A DNA stretch of 64,000 bases from Oscheius onirici (GCA_932521025.1 OW051468.1:3224064-3288063); one strand, 5' to 3'. Positions 11,856 through 24,231 are shown, numbered from the stretch's first letter. Translations and numbers: made by a program. Notes: generated from the letters alone by a model not told the origin.

Positions 11856-14043
11856 ATGATGAGTCACTCGAAAACAAGCTTAACTTTAGTCCTGGTCAAC
11901 GGAGATCAATATCTATCTCCGTCAAGTCAAGTCGACCCATGACGATGACGGAATCGACAGGCTAAACTATGTGACGACGATTTACATGCTCTTGGCTTTT
12001 GCCCTGACAATTTTTGCCAAAAACTATGTCGGAGAGCCACTGCAGTGCTGGGTTCCGAGCCAATGGAAGGATGCGTGGGAAGACTTTGCCGAGAGCTACT
12101 GCTTCATCGAAAATACATATTTTGTGCCGATGAATCAGACGACGCTACCGGAAGAACAGAAAAGGGAGAGCATGGAGATGATCTACTATCAGGTAAGACT
12201 TTTGGGAGTCAAGTTCAATGAGATGTATTCTCACTCTGTCCTAGTTGAGATTGTCGGGGTTCAACAGAAAAAAGTAATTATTTATCAAAATCTAGAAGGG
12301 ATTGAAAACGGTCTGAACTTACGGCATTCTAACATTCCTGAGTTTCTCACAGTAGTCGGTAGAGGCAGTAGTCAGGAAGCTGACGTTAAGAGTATAGTAG
12401 AAGCCGAGATATCTTCGTAAGACTCAAGTAGAACTGACTAGCTTAAGAACAACAGAATCAGATTAAACATAACTGGAGTATACTTGTCGTGGCTAGAACC
12501 TAAATTGTTGATTATTTTAGGTGTGCGGGCAGAGAACACTCGATAGGATGCTTACGCAACAATTCAGATTTTGCGTTTGCCTATTCAGTTTAAGAACTGA
12601 TTACCAATGTCAGTACAGTAAGGACGAAGCTGTGTCAAAAGTTTCCAGGGAGATTCAGAGCGTTGATCGCTTACTGACGATAGCCATGGCTTTATTTATA
12701 AAGGAAATGAAAGAAACTCTTTCAGTGGGTTCCCTTCATTCTGTCTCTCATGGCCTTCTTCTTCTACCTACCCCGAGCAGCTTGGCGTGCTCTGTCGAGC
12801 TACAGCGGGCTAGCCCTGTCCGATATGGTCACCTCTGCTCGCAAATCGGCCAAACTTCTCGATGAGAAGCAGAAAAAAGCCTTCAAGAACTTTGCTGCCA
12901 CTCTCGAGAACCGCATCGGACACTGCAACTCTTCCACCCTCCGCTACGGAAAATCGCTCTTCAACATCTACATCGTCATGAAAATTCTCATCTGGCTCAA
13001 TCTTCTCCTTCAGTTCTACTTTCTTAACCATTTCCTGGGAACCGGATACGTTCTTTGGGGATTCGGAATCCTCATCGATATGATCAATGGACGACATTGG
13101 CAGACTAGTGGACATTTCCCCAGAGTGAGTTAAAGTTGGATTGGAAACCGAAGGAATGTTCAGGTAGCCTTCTGCGATCTGACTGTCCGCGAGATGGGAA
13201 ATGTCAACAACTGGACGGTTCAGTGTGTTCTGATGGTGAGTTTGAGGGAGAATGAGAGAGAGAGAGAGAGCCAGAGTAACACGTATAGCTGAAGTTCCAG
13301 TTCTTCCAGTTACGGCAAGAGTCAGATTGAGAGTGTCCTCATATCCCAATGTTTTCCAGGTCAACATGTTCAACGAGAAGATCTTCATCTTTATCTGGTG
13401 GTGGCTGGCCTTCGTGCTTCTCTTCACAACAGGCAACCTGGTCTTGTGGCTCGCAAACCGCTTCTCGCCCTCGAGAAGAATCAGTTTCCTGAGCATGATG
13501 AGGAAGGAGTCTCGCCTAGATGGAGGAGCCGACGATGACGATAGATTCTACCGAGAAGTGCTGAAAGACGACGGTGTTTTGGTTCTTCGACTACTTGACG
13601 CTAACGCTGGAAGGATACAGTCCACTGAACTCTACAAACAGCTTTGGCAGTATGGACAGACCAGCAGAAAGGGATCCAGGAGTACGGAAGAGACAGATGA
13701 CATTACGGAAGACACACAGCTGCTGAATGAGAAAACTGGTGAGTTGAAATTTGTAGAGACATAGTTTTGTTTCTCCGTATGCATGTTCATAGAATTGCGA
13801 AATTAGCTCAAAATTAGGGAAAACGCAAAGATCTTCACAGGTTTCACAACCCCCGTAAAGCTCGCATATCCGACCCTGTTGGGACTCAATAAGTCTCCCT
13901 CGATCCAGGAGGATCAGGACGTCGAACTGATCGACGAGGAGGATGATCATAATCTGTCCAATTACGATGAAAATTATCCCAGTTAGCCTTCTCTTCTTCC
14001 TACTGACAAGCCCGTTTCAGGTGCCCCGACAGCTACGCCCTGA
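11856..14043 (+). CDS. Innexin, second of three
   Basis: Plus-strand innexin. The secure part begins at DDDGIDRLNYVTTIYM (about 11941), the usual N-terminal innexin sequence, followed by TM1, LQCWVPSQW, YCFIENTYF and MIYYQ, then an intron of about 530 bp and WVPFILSLMAFFFYLP. The next exon carries the cytoplasmic loop and TM3 (KILIWLNLLLQFYFL), GRHWQTSGHFPR, then after a 39-bp intron VAFCDLTVREMGN and VQCVLM, then [18 protein letters not shown] (TM4). The tail is acidic (GGADDDDRF, DQDVELIDEEDD) and ends SAPTATP with TGA at 14041-14043. The initiating exon is not certain; an ATG pair at 11856-11861 is the nearest candidate but its frame needs a splice. Polyadenylation signal AATAAA follows near 14070. 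Confidence 0.88.
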
Positions 14044-14163
14044 ACTGACTGCCTTCGACTGTGATCTGAATAAATCTCAACTAATTATTATTTTTCAATC
14101 GAAATATGGAGTTTTCCATTGATTGCCTCAACCTTTTTCCCTTTCCGTTAACAAAATGTTTAG

Positions 14164-16215
14164 ATGGGAGATTTTGTCGAATTCGTCGGAGGGAGGATCC
14201 ATAAAAACTTTGACACGACCTACGACGTGGACACGACGGATCGGCTGAAGTACGTCTATTCAATTTGGTTGCTCTGTGCTGGAGCTGTCATGTTCTTTGC
14301 CACAAGCTACGTGGGTCAGCCTCTGCAGTGCTGGACTCCGAACCAGTTCTCTGTAAGTTTTGTCTGGAAAGAGTTAGAAAAAGAGAGCAGTAACTAAGAA
14401 CTACTCTCAGAAATTCTGGGAACAGTATGCTGAGAGCTACTGTTTCATAGAGAACACCTACTTTGTCCCGGACAACAGTTCAAATCTTCCAAAACACAAT
14501 ACTCGGTACGAGCATGCCATGAGATGGTATCAGGTAGCCTTGTCTCTCATTCCAATCAGTTCACAAATTTCAGTGGGTTCCGGTGATCCTGGCTCTAGAA
14601 GCCTTGATCCTCTACCTTCCTCGCTTTCTGTGGAAGGTTCTACAGACAGTACAGGGTTTGAGAACCGTCACCCTGAGAAAGGTTATTTTACAGGAATTTC
14701 ACTGTCTGTGGTCACCGTGGCTGCCAGGAACTATGCGAAAAAGGAGATCGATAAAAGTAAATTCAAGGCAACCTATGAGGCTCCAATGATCTTCGATTCT
14801 TGGAAACTGGGAAGGAAGCTGACAATGTCACTGCTGTTGACAAAATTTTTCTCAATCACTGCCCTGATAGTGCAGATCTTCAGTCTGGATTGGTAGGTGC
14901 GTTTTGAGAAAGACGTTCAACGAAAAGAAATTACCTTGACGCCTAAAGTAAAACCTCTCTTTTTTTCTTAGCTGTACGAAGATGATTGGCATTTTACACT
15001 GGTTAAGCGATAGGCTACAAAACCAGGTCACTATTAATTTTCTACTTCAAGTCGATTACTTTTTTTGTAACAAGGTTGGCAACGCCCTTTCATGGCTAAA
15101 GTAGAAGTTCATGACTTCGCTCTGTCACGGAGCGCTAGTCGTGGTTTCCCTTCCATTCCTCCTTTGTTACTCACCTCCAGTCACTCTCCCTGACCCTCCA
15201 AAGAATCTACCGAAATCGTATTAGAACCCACTCCCTCTCAAGCCTAGTTACAAAATATAGGACCTGAACAGGTCGCCCGGCCCGTTCTTAGCTTCAGTGA
15301 GTCTCAGTCCTACTGTCCCTTCCCTTCTTCCCTTGTCACTCTGTTCCAGTCACTCTCCCTGACCCTCCAAATAAACCATCAAAGGCCCTTCACGTCCTGT
15401 CGCGACTTGTTAAAAACTAATTAGTGCACACAAAGCTCCCCTCCTTATCCTCAATTAGAGCTTCAGACAGACAGACAGACACACACAGACTTGGGAGCAA
15501 TTTAAAATAGATGAGCGTGAAAAGGGTGGTGATTCTGTCATGACTAAACCTTGATTTCAATCCAAATCTGTCAGATCTCTGAACTGTCCTAGTGTTTCGT
15601 GTTTTGTTCTCTCCATAAATTAAAAAAATCAAAAACTAGCAAAACCTCGGTTTGCAGGATAATCTTTGGAGACGTCTTCAATCCCTTCGGTCTTTCCGTC
15701 CTGATGGATGTACTTCGTGGCCGACATTGGCAGGAGAGTGGCGCCTTTCCTCGAGTCACGTTCTGTGATTTCGAAGTCCGAGAACTTGGTCAAGTTCAGA
15801 AGTGGTCACTTCAGTGTGTCCTGATGGTCGAAGGCGATTCTGAACCAGATAAAACCTGCTAATTCAGATCAATATGTTCAACGAGAAAGTCTTCGTTTTC
15901 ATCTGGTGGTGGCTGGTCTTCCTCCTGATAATCAGTCTCTTCAACTTTGTGAAATGGATTCTGCGAATCACCAGTATCCGACAGGATGCCTTTGTTCAGA
16001 GAATTGTGGTATTTTTCCTGTCTGATCAAATGTATTCCATGGTTAAGCAATGTTTCACCACTGAAGATCTGGGAAAAGCGAGTCGGTTCCGAAAGAAGTG
16101 TCTGAAGATGGACGGAGTCACGATGCTTCATTTGATAGAAGAGAACGCAACAATTTATCAGGCCGCTGATTTCATTCAGCCTATGTGGGAGGACTTTTTG
16201 GCCGGGGATGATTGA
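14164..16215 (+). CDS. Innexin, third of three
   Basis: Begins only about 120 bp after the preceding innexin's stop, so co-transcription is possible. Start MGDFVEFVGGRIHKNF; then DTTDRLKYVYSI, TM1, LQCWTPNQF, an exon with YCFIENTYF and MRWYQ, then WVPVILALEALILYLPRF (TM2). The cytoplasmic loop exon ends KLTMSLLLTKFFSITALIVQ (TM3). After an intron of about 760 bp come GRHWQESGAFPR, VTFCDFEV, LQCVLM and, past a 47-bp intron, NMFNEKVFVFIWWWLVFL (TM4). The tail has the family motif DGVTMLHLIEENA. Stop TGA at 16213-16215, AATAAA just beyond. The long intron contains dispersed repeat C and a GACA microsatellite. Confidence 0.88.
15328..15512 (+). repeat. Dispersed repeat C, copy 1, with (GACA)n
   Basis: CT-rich unit containing CAGTCACTCTCCCTGACCCT, GTCGCGACTTGTTAAAA, AAGCTCCCCTCCTTATCCTC and a GACAGACAGACAGAC run, ending ACTTGGGAGCAATTTA. 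An inverted diverged copy lies at 22593-22782. The CAGTCACTCTCCCTGACCC subunit also occurs once more at about 15178. Confidence 0.75.
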
Positions 16216-16399
16216 GAATGTAATAAAGCCAACGATTTTTTATGTCTTCGATTTACTGGGACTTAGTCTGCCCGATTTAGAAGTCTTTTAGAAGAAACTC
16301 TATAGATCACACTTGAAACTTTGCTTGGACGGAAATTGATTGTTAGAAACATAGCTATAGTGTTTTTACCCAGACAATTGACTTCGTCTACTGTCACTG

Positions 16400-18886
16400 A
16401 TGGCTCGTCTCTGCCTTCTTCTGCTACCAATCGCCTCCTCTGTCTCTAATTCTATAGCCCATAAAAGCTGCAAGTTTGGAACAATCAGCGAGTTTTGTAC
16501 GGTTCTTGAAGACTCAATCGTTCTCAACGAAGAAGAAGCCATGTCCCCTGACCTGAAGAATACACACACAATCAACGGAAGAGTGGAAATTGTCGGAACG
16601 AATCTTACAGCTGATGGTATAGAAGAAGGGCTAAAAACATTGAAATGATTAAAAATAGTGGTCTGTTTGTTTGAATCAAACAATACGAAGACTTTCTTGA
16701 TAATTTTATTCATGTTCTGAGAATTCTGAACAATACGAAGCTGAACAGAAAACTTAAACTGAAAAACATGAAAATTGATTCGGTTGAATTCGCTGGAAAT
16801 GAATACAAGTTCAACGAAGAGGAAGCTTTGAACTGGACTAAAAGCTTCGGTCTGACCGTCAAAGATGTTCAAATTGGCAACTTTCAGTGTCTTTTGACTC
16901 AAGAGGAGTTTCAAGCTTTGAGCAGATGTAAAAATGCCAGCTACATTAAAAGCCGGAAAGGCTGGAAGAAGATTCTTTTCGGGGAGTCATATTTTGGAAC
17001 TAGAAAAGTGAGGGAAGGAGTGAGTGAAGAGGAATTTCACCACTACATGCAGAACAAAAATGAGATATATGGTTTCGGTCTATTTATCCAAGACTCGCCA
17101 TTTACCGAGCTGGAACTTCCAAATCTCGTCGAGACATTCTCACTACTCGAACATGCTCTTTTTCTGATGCATTGGTGAGCTTGAAGGAGCTCAAACTGTG
17201 TAAAAACATTTCGGGAACGAAAGATCTGATCTTTGGTTCAAGTACGAGAGATCTTGGAGAGAAACTGGAAACGCTTAACGTGGAGTCCTGTTTAACGGCC
17301 GCTGAAACCGATTTGACTACTGTCTCATTTCTGAATCCAACCAATGGAAAGTGCAAGGCAGGAGGATATGTAGCACATTGTACCGTTTGTTCCGATTGAA
17401 TTCCTGGCGTTTTTATCTTTTCAAAGAGTTAGCCAGCTTGTGTGCGAGGATCTTCTCAGTCGGAAGTTTCGATCTGATCCATTTTAGGAAAAGAGCGGGT
17501 GCCTTGAAATCTTTAGTCGGTTCCTGCAACTGGGCTGTCTACTTCAAAGAGATCGTACCTTACCAGACCCAGTCCCCTTACCCTAAATATATTTAGACCG
17601 CCTCGGGGAAAATTGACGATAGCTTGGCGAGCTAAGTTTGGGGTATCGCGAAGAACAAAAATTAAATTAGACTGCGTCGTTAAACAGACTATCTGGCTTG
17701 GCCAAACACCTACCAACATTTGCAGATTTCCGAAACAATTATCTACTTTGTGACGCGGATTTGAGAGCAAAGTTTGGATCGGATACGTTGTTTGACAATT
17801 GCATTGAATGTACCAAATGGGAAGACGTGAAGCAAAAGAAAATTTGTTACATGAACATCACAATTGACAAGACTATAAATTTGACCGAAATCGAAAAAGC
17901 AGGATTTGAGAATGTTCGCGGCCAGGTAAAAACCATCAATTTGGAAATGGTCAACACATTGAAACTGTTTGGAAAACTCGAATCGATCAGAACTGAAGAA
18001 GAAACTTGTCTGGAGATTCGCGACAATTTCAAGATGACAACTATCCGTTTCGAAGCACTTTCCAGATTAATTTGTCGAGAATCAGAGTGAAAATTTATGG
18101 AAGTAAAGCATGGCTGGCGAATAAGACGAAGTGAGACTCGCTAAGTTTCTTTAAAACGGAAGTTCAGATTTTTCCCCAAACTGTCCTTGAAATTCTGTGA
18201 GATCGAAACCGATGGGAATCGTCAGACGACAACTACGCCCTCAACGACAAAGCCAAGAGAACAGGGAGGAGTAACAGTTGTCGATATTACAGTAATACCG
18301 ATAACCTTTAGTAGTTCTGAGTCAGCAGGGATCAAGTTCAGATAACTTTGACAAAAGGTCCGCAAGTCCAGTCACAGCTAAACCTACGGTAGTGACTCCC
18401 AGGGCAAATACTCAGTTTACCAGTCACTCCCCTTCTATGAGAGCCCTGCCAATGGAAACTGGTCAACAGGGGCAAGTAGTTCCGGCAATATCTAGCAGCT
18501 CAATTTCAAAACACAGACTACAAGAGATTCGGTGCAGGATGGTAATTCATCTGTACCAGCAGAGTCTACAACTTCGACCAGTTCTGAACGTTCATTCAGC
18601 TCTACAACAATCGGTGAAGAAGAAAGCAGAGACGAGGGAAACAGTCTTGCTAACAGTGAGATTGAAAAAGAACATGGTAAAAACTCGAAAGAGAGCAAGA
18701 CGGGAATGATTGTCGGCATCGTCATCGGAGTCCTTGTCTTGCTCATTCTTCTCGGAGTTTCTCGTCTATTGGCCAGCTATCAGGAAGAGGCAGAAGAAGA
18801 AGGTCAAGAAGGATAAAATAGAACAAAACGTCGTCGTCGATGACGAAAAGTCGAGCGGAACTGGGACAAGGACGCCAAGAAAATAA
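16400..18886 (+). CDS. Receptor L-domain membrane protein (irld-like), exon structure uncertain
   Basis: Plus-strand gene with an N-terminal signal peptide (MARLCLLLLPIASSVSNSIA). It has leucine-rich receptor L-domain segments: INGRVEIVGTNLTADG, GFGLFIQDSPFTELELPNL, then VSLKELKLCKNISGTKDLIF, and a second module with RGQVKTINLEMVNTLKLFG. These resemble the ligand-binding L domains of insulin/EGF receptors as found in nematode irld proteins. A Ser/Thr-rich stalk (ESTTSTSSERSFSSTT) leads to a membrane helix MIVGIVIGVLVLLILLG and a basic tail (RKRQKKKVKKDK) ending PRK. No kinase domain. Frame changes at about 17165, 18085 and 18760 need short introns that I could not fix, so either splicing is unusual or the gene is partly decayed; it could also be two genes joined here (16400-17399 and 17698-18886). 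A Thr-rich open frame at about 19017-19192 may be further tail. Confidence 0.55.
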
Positions 18887-18959
18887 CGTTGTGATGGATA
18901 GATGTTTGTTCAATGCTCAACTGAGCGGATACGTTGAATCATAAAAACTCAAGATTAGA

Positions 18960-19560
18960 ACTGAAAGAAAAGACGAGTACTATCCGGAACGACGCAACTT
19001 GTTTTTGGTAAACAAAATGACGGAGCCGCAGACTCCAAAAAAACTGGACGGACAGAGACGCCAAAGTCGGGAGATTTGGAGACGCCGAAGAGTGCCTGGA
19101 GGGACACGGCTGCCTCTGTGACTCCGACTGGACCAAAGGAGACGGAACCAGCTACAGCCGTCGCAGACACAACAATTGCAACTGCTGCTCAATAATATAC
19201 ACAACAGATCTATCTGAACGGTTCATCTTTTTCTCTGCATGTCTTTGAAGATTGAGCCCGAAAATGGTGGGTGCATTAACTTCCGGGAGGAAGGGAGTCG
19301 ATTTTTGGCTAGTCAACGGCTGTTTGGTTGAAAGCAAACTTTGTAACTTTTTGTTTCCCGCAATTTTTTTCCAGAAACATCATTTCTTTTATTTCTTTTT
19401 AAAGTTTTGTTGCTTTGTTGTTTTGCTTTCGAACAATTATAAGTGCTTCCAAAATAGCTTTGTTATAGAAAATCAAAAGCAAAAAACTTTCAAACAGATT
19501 AAATCTCCGAACTTGAGTAGTTCAAGGTCCTTCAGTCGCCAGAAGAAGTCGTCATCGAGC
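18960..19560. other. Region after the L-domain gene
   Basis: Contains a plus-strand open stretch (about 19017-19192) rich in Thr, Ala and acidic residues (for example PKSGDLETPKSAW) ending at a TAA. It may be an alternative cytoplasmic tail exon of the L-domain gene. The rest (19200-19560) is AT-rich with poly-T and is probably the promoter of the next gene. Confidence 0.35.
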
Positions 19561-19564
19561 CAAG

Positions 19565-21904
19565 ATGGAAACCGAAGGAGTCGAAATCGTCCACAGGAAC
19601 AAGGATGGAGAAGAAGAAACCAAGGAAATCGTCCTCAACAACGGAGCTAAGATCTTCGTCCACAACGAGAAAGGTTAGTTTCTTTTGGCTTGAAACTGTC
19701 TTGCCTGCCTGAAACTTGTCCCGGTGTTTCTACTTGTCTCACTGTCTCTGATGGTCTTCGTGTTTCTTCTACTGAAACTGTTAGTCTTTCTACCTTGTCG
19801 CATTTGAAATTTGTCTTCGTGTTCTCCTGCCCCGGTGTCTACTTCTCTGTTAGCTGCCTCTCATTGTCACTGTTGTCACAGTTGCTGTCTCTCTCACAAT
19901 CACTGTTCCCTTGATTATTCTCCTTCGTAGACTTGTCCTCATGTTTTCTTGCCCCGGTGCCTCTACTGTATTTTTTATAAGTTTCTATGTTTTTTTCTCC
20001 CACTGCATTTGTCCAATCCCATCTGTTCAATCAGCCCCGTTACTGTCACTGTCCCTGTCTCCCGTAATGTTACTGTCTCCTCCAACTAGTATCAAGATCC
20101 TACGTTCACCGTTTCTCTGTACTTTAGTCACCCAACTACCGCTTGCTAACGCTGTATTCCGCATCCTAACCCCATCTCTTCCAGCCTACGACGACTTCTA
20201 TCCGGGCGGCAAGTCGTTCGACGAGATGATCGGCAGCGGCGAGAAGATTCTCTTCAGCCACGAGGCGAAGATCCATCGCGACGGAGTCAAGCAGCTGGTC
20301 GAAGCTGATCAGGAGGCGATGCCCCGAATCGCCAGCAATCCCCTGATGATTCATCATCAACACGTCATGTGGCTCTATCAGGTGTCCATCGAGAGACAGC
20401 AGGACCAGTGTCGTATCTGGGTCGAATCCATCGGCCCTTCGTTCAATAGGAAAGGAGCTACAAAGAAGGGAGCCATGGGAAACAACCAGCCAAGCAATCA
20501 GGTCGCTCCGAATGCCGAACTGACCTGTGAGCTCGTTCTGGCAGATGACAAGGGTCGGACGATCGAGATGATCAAGGAGGGAGACGGCTTCAAGTCCAAG
20601 GAAACCATCCCGCAGAGCCTGCTCCAGCAGTTGGTCGAAAAGTCCACCGTTGCCAAGATTCGTGTGGGACTCACGGTGCCCGCGGACTATTTCGAGCTGA
20701 AGAACCTGATCGAGACGAAACCGAAGCAGCCGGAGATTTTGCCGGAAGCTGAGAGACTCCTCGCGATCGTGTTGAAGGGAGAAAAGGCGCCCGGATCGGA
20801 CTGGATCATTACGGTTGGAGAGAACGGAACGGGACGGCCGAGAGAGTACTACGTCCATGGCAAGGTTCTCGCTCATAGCAGCCCGATTCTGGAGGTTGGG
20901 TCTTTATTTATTAATGTCTCTGTCTCTGTCTATATCCGGATTTCTTCATTCTCGGTCCTATTTCTCGAATGACTCTCTGTTCTGTTCATTCCAGTACTCT
21001 TACTGACTCGGTCCCAATTACTGCCTTTGTCCAAATCTCTCATCTTGAACTCGTACTGCTACTGTCACTGTTATAGGGTTGTAGTCTCTCCGACTACCTG
21101 AGCTCTTTGTCGTTCTCTAAATATCACTATCCTATGATTCATTCAGCCTGCTTCTGTATTTCTCGTTCATGTTCCTTCTAAAATCACTCTGTCTTATACT
21201 TCCTTGTATTTTTCCCAGTCTGGTAAATGTCGCTCATCAGTGCTCTCATACTGTCGCTGACTACTTCCTAATGTCCTCCTGTTTCATTACTGACTCTCTT
21301 ACTACTCGTTCTGAACTTCTACCTGCTTCTCCACTCCATATTCCCTGCATCCTCACTCAACAATTTCCAGGTAGCTATGAGGACTCACTCGTCGATCGGC
21401 AACGACCAGCAGCTGCTAATGGTCTCCCACGAGAACCGCTTCATCCTGCCCCAGACGCACGCCGACGACATGCCAGCCATCCTGACGTACTTCTACCTCC
21501 GAACCTTCATCCTGCCGCCATACAGAGCCTTTGCCCGAGTCGGACGCACTCTCTGCATCCTGCTGCCTCATTTCTGCATCGGCAACATGTTCATCTTCTG
21601 GGAAGACGCTCTGATCCAGGAGGCCCAGTCCGTCGACAAAAAGGACTACAAGAAGACGATTCCGCAGCTGGCTCGTCTCCTCGTCGGACTCTACAGCTCG
21701 CCCTATGGAGCCATGCCTGCTGCCAAGAAGGTCCTGATCAGTACGCTGGCTGACGCCTGGCACATGGCCAAAACGAGCGGTGTGGATCTGGAAAAGGAGC
21801 TGAAGAAGGAGGAGGTCTTCACGATCGACGTCCTCGCTCCGGCCTACAACACGATGAATCGATTCCTTCTGCTCGCTGCCTCCGTCAAGAAGACGTTCGT
21901 TTAG
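19565..21904 (+). CDS. BTB-like domain protein, otherwise unrecognised
   Basis: Three exons: 19565-19673, about 20185-20892 and 21370-21904. Start METEGVEIVHRNKDGEEE. The middle part is globular (YQVSIERQQDQCRIWVESIG) with no motif I recognise. Around REYYVHGKVLAHSSPILEV, continuing after the second intron as FILPQTHADDMPAILTYFYL, the pattern fits a BTB/POZ fold (H-K-VLA--SP then L----D-PAILTY-Y). The tail (LARLLVGLYSSPYGAMPAAK) is helical. BTB proteins of nematodes act as adaptors for cullin-3 ligases or in transcription; which applies is not visible. Codon use is C/G-rich at third positions relative to the neighbours, suggesting high expression. Both introns are pyrimidine-rich with repeated TGTCTC. 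AATAAA follows the stop. Confidence 0.6.
19674..20184 (+). repeat. Pyrimidine-rich intron with TGTC-type low-complexity repeats
   Basis: The intron is dominated by TGTCTC, ACTGTCACTGT and similar short words on the plus strand. The second intron of the same gene (20893-21369) shows the same composition. Confidence 0.5.
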
Positions 21905-21924
21905 ACCAAATTCAATAAAATATG

Positions 21925-22590
21925 TTTCTGATCTCGTACTGTTCTTTATTCTGAATGTAAACGGTTCTCTTTGCTTTTCTTATCTGGAATCTCTCTGGAA
22001 TATTCGCAACTCTTCTAGACTGCTTACTCTTAACTCTTTCCATGAGCTAGACTACTAGAAAGCCTAGTAGAGGCTACACTCCGATGCAAAAGCTTGACAA
22101 CACAGGCTTTTTCAAGCAAACTATACGAATGATTGGTTTCTAAGGTTTGGGACTATGGCCAATCGATTCAGCGTGGTCAAAAACGCCCAGAAAACAGTTT
22201 TCAGCAAGATGTAAAATGCATGGACAAAAGACAAAAATCATTAGACGGATAAAACACACAGTGGTAGTCCAACAAGGTCTGTATGTGCATCAAAACAACG
22301 TGAAAAATTTAAAACCTGATTTTGGCACTATCCGCTAACCTCGTTACAAAGTGAAAAATCTTCCAAGGGAGATATCTCGTCATCTAGTCGTCACCCTGTT
22401 GTTTAATAACAATACATGATCAGTGGTCGTCGATAAGACTCCGGCAGTCTTTGGCCAGCCGTGTCTCTTTACTTTCAAAACCTGGGTTGCTGAGAAAGAC
22501 TGCCGCTTTCTCGTCAGAAAGTTAACGTCAGCAATGAGCAACAGGATCTTGTCTCCCTGGATATTTCATAATCTAGAGAAACTCTATCCA
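21925..22590. other. Intergenic stretch
   Basis: No gene recognised. AT-rich with a GTGGTCGTCGATAAGAC-containing part near 22420; nothing supports coding or RNA function. Confidence 0.4.
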
Positions 22591-22592
22591 CT

Positions 22593-22782
22593 ATAAATTG
22601 CTCCCAAGTCCCTGTGTGTCTGTGTGTCTGAAGCTCTAATTGAGGATAAGGAGGGGAGCTTTGTGCGCAAATTAGTTTTAACAAGTCGCGACAGGAAAGG
22701 CAAGTGCGCGAAGGGTTCTAACGACTTCGGTAGTTTTCGGGAGGGACAGGGAGTGACTGGAACAGAGTGACAAGGGAAGAAT
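22593..22782 (-). repeat. Dispersed repeat C, inverted copy
   Basis: Reverse complement of the unit at 15328-15512: it begins TAAATTGCTCCCAAGT, contains GAGGATAAGGAGGGGAGCTT and ends in GGGAGTGACTGGAACAGAG. Similarity spans about 185 bp. It lies about 250 bp before the broken gene at 23039. Confidence 0.75.
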
Positions 22783-23038
22783 GGAGGGGGAACTGGAACT
22801 GAGGGTCCGGGAAAGAAGTTATACGAGAAGACAAGGAATCTTTAGCCCTGGAAGGGCTGTGCTATCCTTGTAAGACACAGTTAAACGACGAAAGATTTCC
22901 CAAAAGATGTCTCGACTTGTCCTAACGAGTCATTCCCAAGTAGTCCCAGATCCCAATCATCAGTCCCGAGTCGTCTCCGTCCCCATGTGGCTGCTTCTAC
23001 TGCTCTAGCTGCTCTGTCCCGGCCTGCTCTTCCTCTGC

Positions 23039-24231
23039 ATGGCAAACCTTCCCCAAAACAAGAAGAAGACTGCTGTCCCGACTCCGAAGAAGGCAAAGAA
23101 GACGACGGAAAGTGAGGAAGAATCGAGCGAGGAGTTGGAAGAGAAGAAAAAGCCAGTCCAGAAGAAGCCTTCAGTGGAGAAGCCTCTTGCTACCGTCACT
23201 CGCTGAGTCCAAAGACTGCCTACCTGCCGCTGACGTCGATTCCAGTAGCTTCAGCTCCGCCGACGATTGCCAAAAAGTCCGTCTCGACGACGCTGCATCA
23301 ACCCGCTCCGAGCTGCAACAATCTGACCAGGACCACTTCGACGACTCTCTTCAAGAAGCTCAAACAGCCCCAGATGAGAAGGAAGAGGATCTGTGGTGGT
23401 CGCGCCGACGGCTACCCCTGTCAGCCGGGCTTGTCTGTTCGTGAGTGGTCGATGAGTCAGCCGTTCAAACGACTCCAGAAGCCTCCAGTTCGACCAGCTC
23501 CGTGGTTGCCGTACGTCATCGAGAAACCGGCTGTCTGGTGGATGAAGCCGAAAATGTCTCGAGCGGCTGCTCTCGAATGGGCCTGCTGGTATCTGGTCAA
23601 GGAGGACGAGCATCTGCCTCTTTCGGACCGACAGAAGGAACTGATCGAGCTGTTAAAGAAGCGCTACGACCGCAATGGAATCGAGGTGGCCGGAGACCAG
23701 TGGAAGCAGTTCTGAGAGCATTTGGACGAGTTGAACGAGTACGAGACGCGCGAGCAGGTCAACAAGATCAGAAAGAAGAGAGAGGAAAAGGCCTACGCGA
23801 GGAAACTTCTTGAAGCTTACGACAATCTGTTGAAAAAGAAGAAACTGGAGAAGAGAAAGAACAGACCGATCTCAGCTGTCAGAAGTACGACCTCGGTCGT
23901 CATGCAGAAGACAGAGGTCTGGCCGAGAAAGATGCCGGCCCTTGTGGCCACGGTGCCGGATAGCAAGCATTCCTGTCCGCATGGAATCCTGACCTCGAAA
24001 GCTAAGTTCATCTACAGTCTACCAAGCCAGAGCAGCTATCCGCCTGGCTCGAAGATTCTCCTCTACACGCAGCATCCGATCTACTTCCGGCCTGTAGAGG
24101 GCAGTCAAAATCGCGTCCTGATCAGTTCCTACTCGTGTGGAAATCGATTTTGCTGTGGATGCCATCTGGATCAGAAGACGGCCAAGGTGAAGGAAGAGAC
24201 GGACAGCACTAAGACCGCTCTTCAAGAGTAA
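23039..24231 (+). pseudogene. Unrecognised gene interrupted by a frame change and an in-frame TGA
   Basis: Coding-like DNA with strong C/G third-position bias. It opens with MANLPQNKKKTAVPTPKKAK, a Lys/Glu-rich tail, in one frame that stops at 23204. Coding continues in another frame (LSPKTAYLPL, then GGRADGYPCQPGLSV and RAAALEWACWYLVKEDEHLP) to an in-frame TGA at 23713-23715. It then resumes in the same frame with EHLDELNEYETREQVNKIRK, a helical stretch, and a Cys-containing end (SYSCGNRFCCGCHLDQ) to a TAA at 24229-24231. No GT-AG intron removes either break. It may be a recent pseudogene, a readthrough gene, or contain sequence errors. I recognise no family. AATAAA follows. Confidence 0.5.

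Noticed and set aside
20166-20876. 236-codon open frame antisense to the BTB-like gene
   Set aside because: Shadow frame caused by codon bias; the plus-strand exon has spliced continuity and a start.
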